Assembly: GCF_020740535.1 (NCBI RefSeq)
Contig: NZ_CP082362.1
Span: 6,817,501 to 6,881,500 of the forward strand
DNA: 64,000 bases
Direction: 5' to 3'
DNA from: Streptomyces profundus
GTDB taxonomy: Bacteria; Actinomycetota; Actinomycetes; Streptomycetales; Streptomycetaceae
Part shown: positions 62,918 through 64,000 of the stretch, piece by piece
How positions within the stretch are numbered: position 1 is the first letter of the stretch
Layout: every line of letters begins with the position of its first letter
The notes under the pieces: model-generated
What the model was told of the DNA's origin: nothing
Database searches by the model: none
The model's input: only the letters and a program-made list of their open reading frames with translations
Program-made: the position numbers and the translations under genes

Positions 62918-64000
62918 GTGTCAGGTCAGCTACCGGACCACGTCTTCGACCGGCTGGACGAGGCCGCCGCACGGCGTGCGGCGGCCGGGCTGACCCGCGC
63001 GCTGCGCCCCCGGGCGGTCGACGCAGCCGTCCTGGACCTGGCCGGCAACGACTACCTCGGCCTGGCCCGGCATCCCGAGGTGGTCGCCGGCGCCGCCCAC
63101 GCCGCCAGGCGCTGGGGCGCCGGCGCCACCGGCTCCCGGCTGGTCACCGGCTCCACCGAACTGCACGCCCGCCTTGAGGCCGAACTCGCGGCGTTCTGCG
63201 GCGCGGAGGCGGCGCTGGTGCTCGCCTCCGGCTACGCCGCCAACCTCGCCGCACTCACCGCGCTCGCGCCCCGCGAGGCGCTGATCGTCTCGGACGCCGG
63301 CAACCACGCCTCGCTGATCGACGGTTGCCGGCTCGCCCGCGCCACCACCACGGTGGTGCCGCACGCCGACCCGGCCGCCGTGGACGCCGCCCTCGCGACC
63401 CACCAGGGCCCCGCCCTGGCCGTCACCGACGCGGTGTTCTCGGTGGACGGGGACGCCGCCGACCTGCCGGCGCTGGCCCGCGTCTGCCGCGCGCACGGCG
63501 CGGCCCTGGTGGTGGACGACGCCCACGGGCTGGGCGTCGTCGGGCCCGGCGGGCGCGGCACGGTGGCCGCCGCCGGTCTCGCCGGCGCGCCCGACGTGGT
63601 GGTCACGCTCACGCTGTCCAAGGCCCTGGGCAGCCAGGGCGGCGCGGTGCTCGGTCCGGCCCGGGTGATCCGTCATCTGGTCAACAACGCGCGGACGTTG
63701 ATCTTCGACACCGGCCTGGCGCCCCCGGCCGCCGGCGCGGCGCTCGCCGCCCTGCGGCTGTTGCGCCGGGAGCCCGAGTCGGCCGCGCGTGCCCGCGAGA
63801 TCGCGGGGGCCCTGCACGACGGACTCGCCGCCGGCGGCCTGCCGGTGGCCCGCCCCGCGGCGGCCGTGCTCGCGGTGCGCGCCCCCGCCCCGGAGGCGGC
63901 GGTGCGGTGGGCCCAGGACTGCCGGGACGCCGGCGTGGCCGTCGGCTGCTTCCGGCCCCCCTCGGTGCCCGACGGCATCTCCCGGCTGCGGCTCACCGCC
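62918..64000 (+). CDS. bioF: 8-Amino-7-oxononanoate synthase, 5' part
   Basis: The frame is open from GTG 62918 to the window end (361 codons), so the gene is cut at its 3' end. This PLP enzyme condenses pimeloyl thioester with alanine as the first dedicated step of biotin synthesis. Visible motifs are [47 protein letters not shown] and [10 protein letters not shown] (PLP lysine). A normal BioF is about 380-390 residues, so only a short piece is missing. Confidence 0.94.
   Translation, partial: MSGQLPDHVFDRLDEAAARRAAAGLTRALRPRAVDAAVLDLAGNDYLGLARHPEVVAGAAHAARRWGAGATGSRLVTGSTELHARLEAELAAFCGAEAALVLASGYAANLAALTALAPREALIVSDAGNHASLIDGCRLARATTTVVPHADPAAVDAALATHQGPALAVTDAVFSVDGDAADLPALARVCRAHGAALVVDDAHGLGVVGPGGRGTVAAAGLAGAPDVVVTLTLSKALGSQGGAVLGPARVIRHLVNNARTLIFDTGLAPPAAGAALAALRLLRREPESAARAREIAGALHDGLAAGGLPVARPAAAVLAVRAPAPEAAVRWAQDCRDAGVAVGCFRPPSVPDGISRLRLTA

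Overview
The window is very GC rich, has strong third-position G/C coding, many GTG starts, 4-bp GTGA/ATGA gene overlaps and a set of actinomycete-only families (conservon cvnABCD, DUF742, Methyltransf_19-type methyltransferase, Rpf-like murein hydrolase, DUF3140, DUF5941). This points to the chromosome of a Streptomyces or close relative. From memory, the order idi, CDF exporter, surface-polymer genes, hpnCDE and polyprenyl synthase resembles the hopanoid region of S. coelicolor (around SCO6750-6771). I could not check this by alignment. I see no transposase, phage gene, tRNA, rRNA or CRISPR array.

Layout. 0-10 kb holds housekeeping and accessory single genes: the 3' part of tex, an acyl-ACP desaturase with tandem palindromes in its promoter, an ABC-F ATPase, an ABC exporter, a zinc-ribbon protein, an RsbW-like ATPase, idi, a CDF metal exporter and galE. 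10.3-17.5 kb is a tight operon: DUF5941/CDP-alcohol phosphotransferase, nucleotidyltransferase, sn-glycerol-1-phosphate dehydrogenase homologue, second CDP-alcohol phosphotransferase, GT2 glycosyltransferase and a Wzm/Wzt-type ABC exporter. It looks like a complete route from a triose phosphate to an exported phosphodiester-linked glycan or lipid. 17.6-21.9 kb is hpnC-hpnD-hpnE-polyprenyl synthase (farnesyl-PP to squalene), but no squalene-hopene cyclase follows; instead there is a hairpin-rich spacer and a tyrosine phosphatase.

22-36 kb holds an AlkB-like dioxygenase, a full cvnABCD conservon, metG divergent from anmK, a PAS-GGDEF-EAL c-di-GMP enzyme coupled to a methyltransferase, an Rpf-LysM-M23 murein hydrolase with a long Glu-Pro linker, and a PAP2 protein. 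36.7-44 kb is a sugar or polyol catabolic operon: ROK repressor, RbsA/RbsC/RbsB-type importer, Gfo/Idh/MocA dehydrogenase and TIM-barrel isomerase. 44-47.8 kb has gluconate kinase, an MBL-fold hydrolase, a three-gene minus-strand group that includes a previously uncalled 56-codon gene, and a bacterial SET-domain protein.

47.8-55.8 kb is a self-contained oligosaccharide island on the minus strand (LacI regulator, solute-binding protein, two permeases, GH1 and GH31 enzymes). Its enzymes fit xyloglucan-type oligosaccharides, and it carries an 18-bp perfect LacI-type palindrome. 56-59.6 kb has an MFS transporter, a nucleotidyltransferase-fold protein and an APH-family kinase. 59.6-64 kb is the biotin locus, bioBAD on the minus strand and divergent bioF, which runs off the window.

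A structural habit stands out. At several convergent gene ends the last codons and the bases after the stop form a long hairpin with the stop codon in the loop or stem, probably a compact bidirectional terminator.
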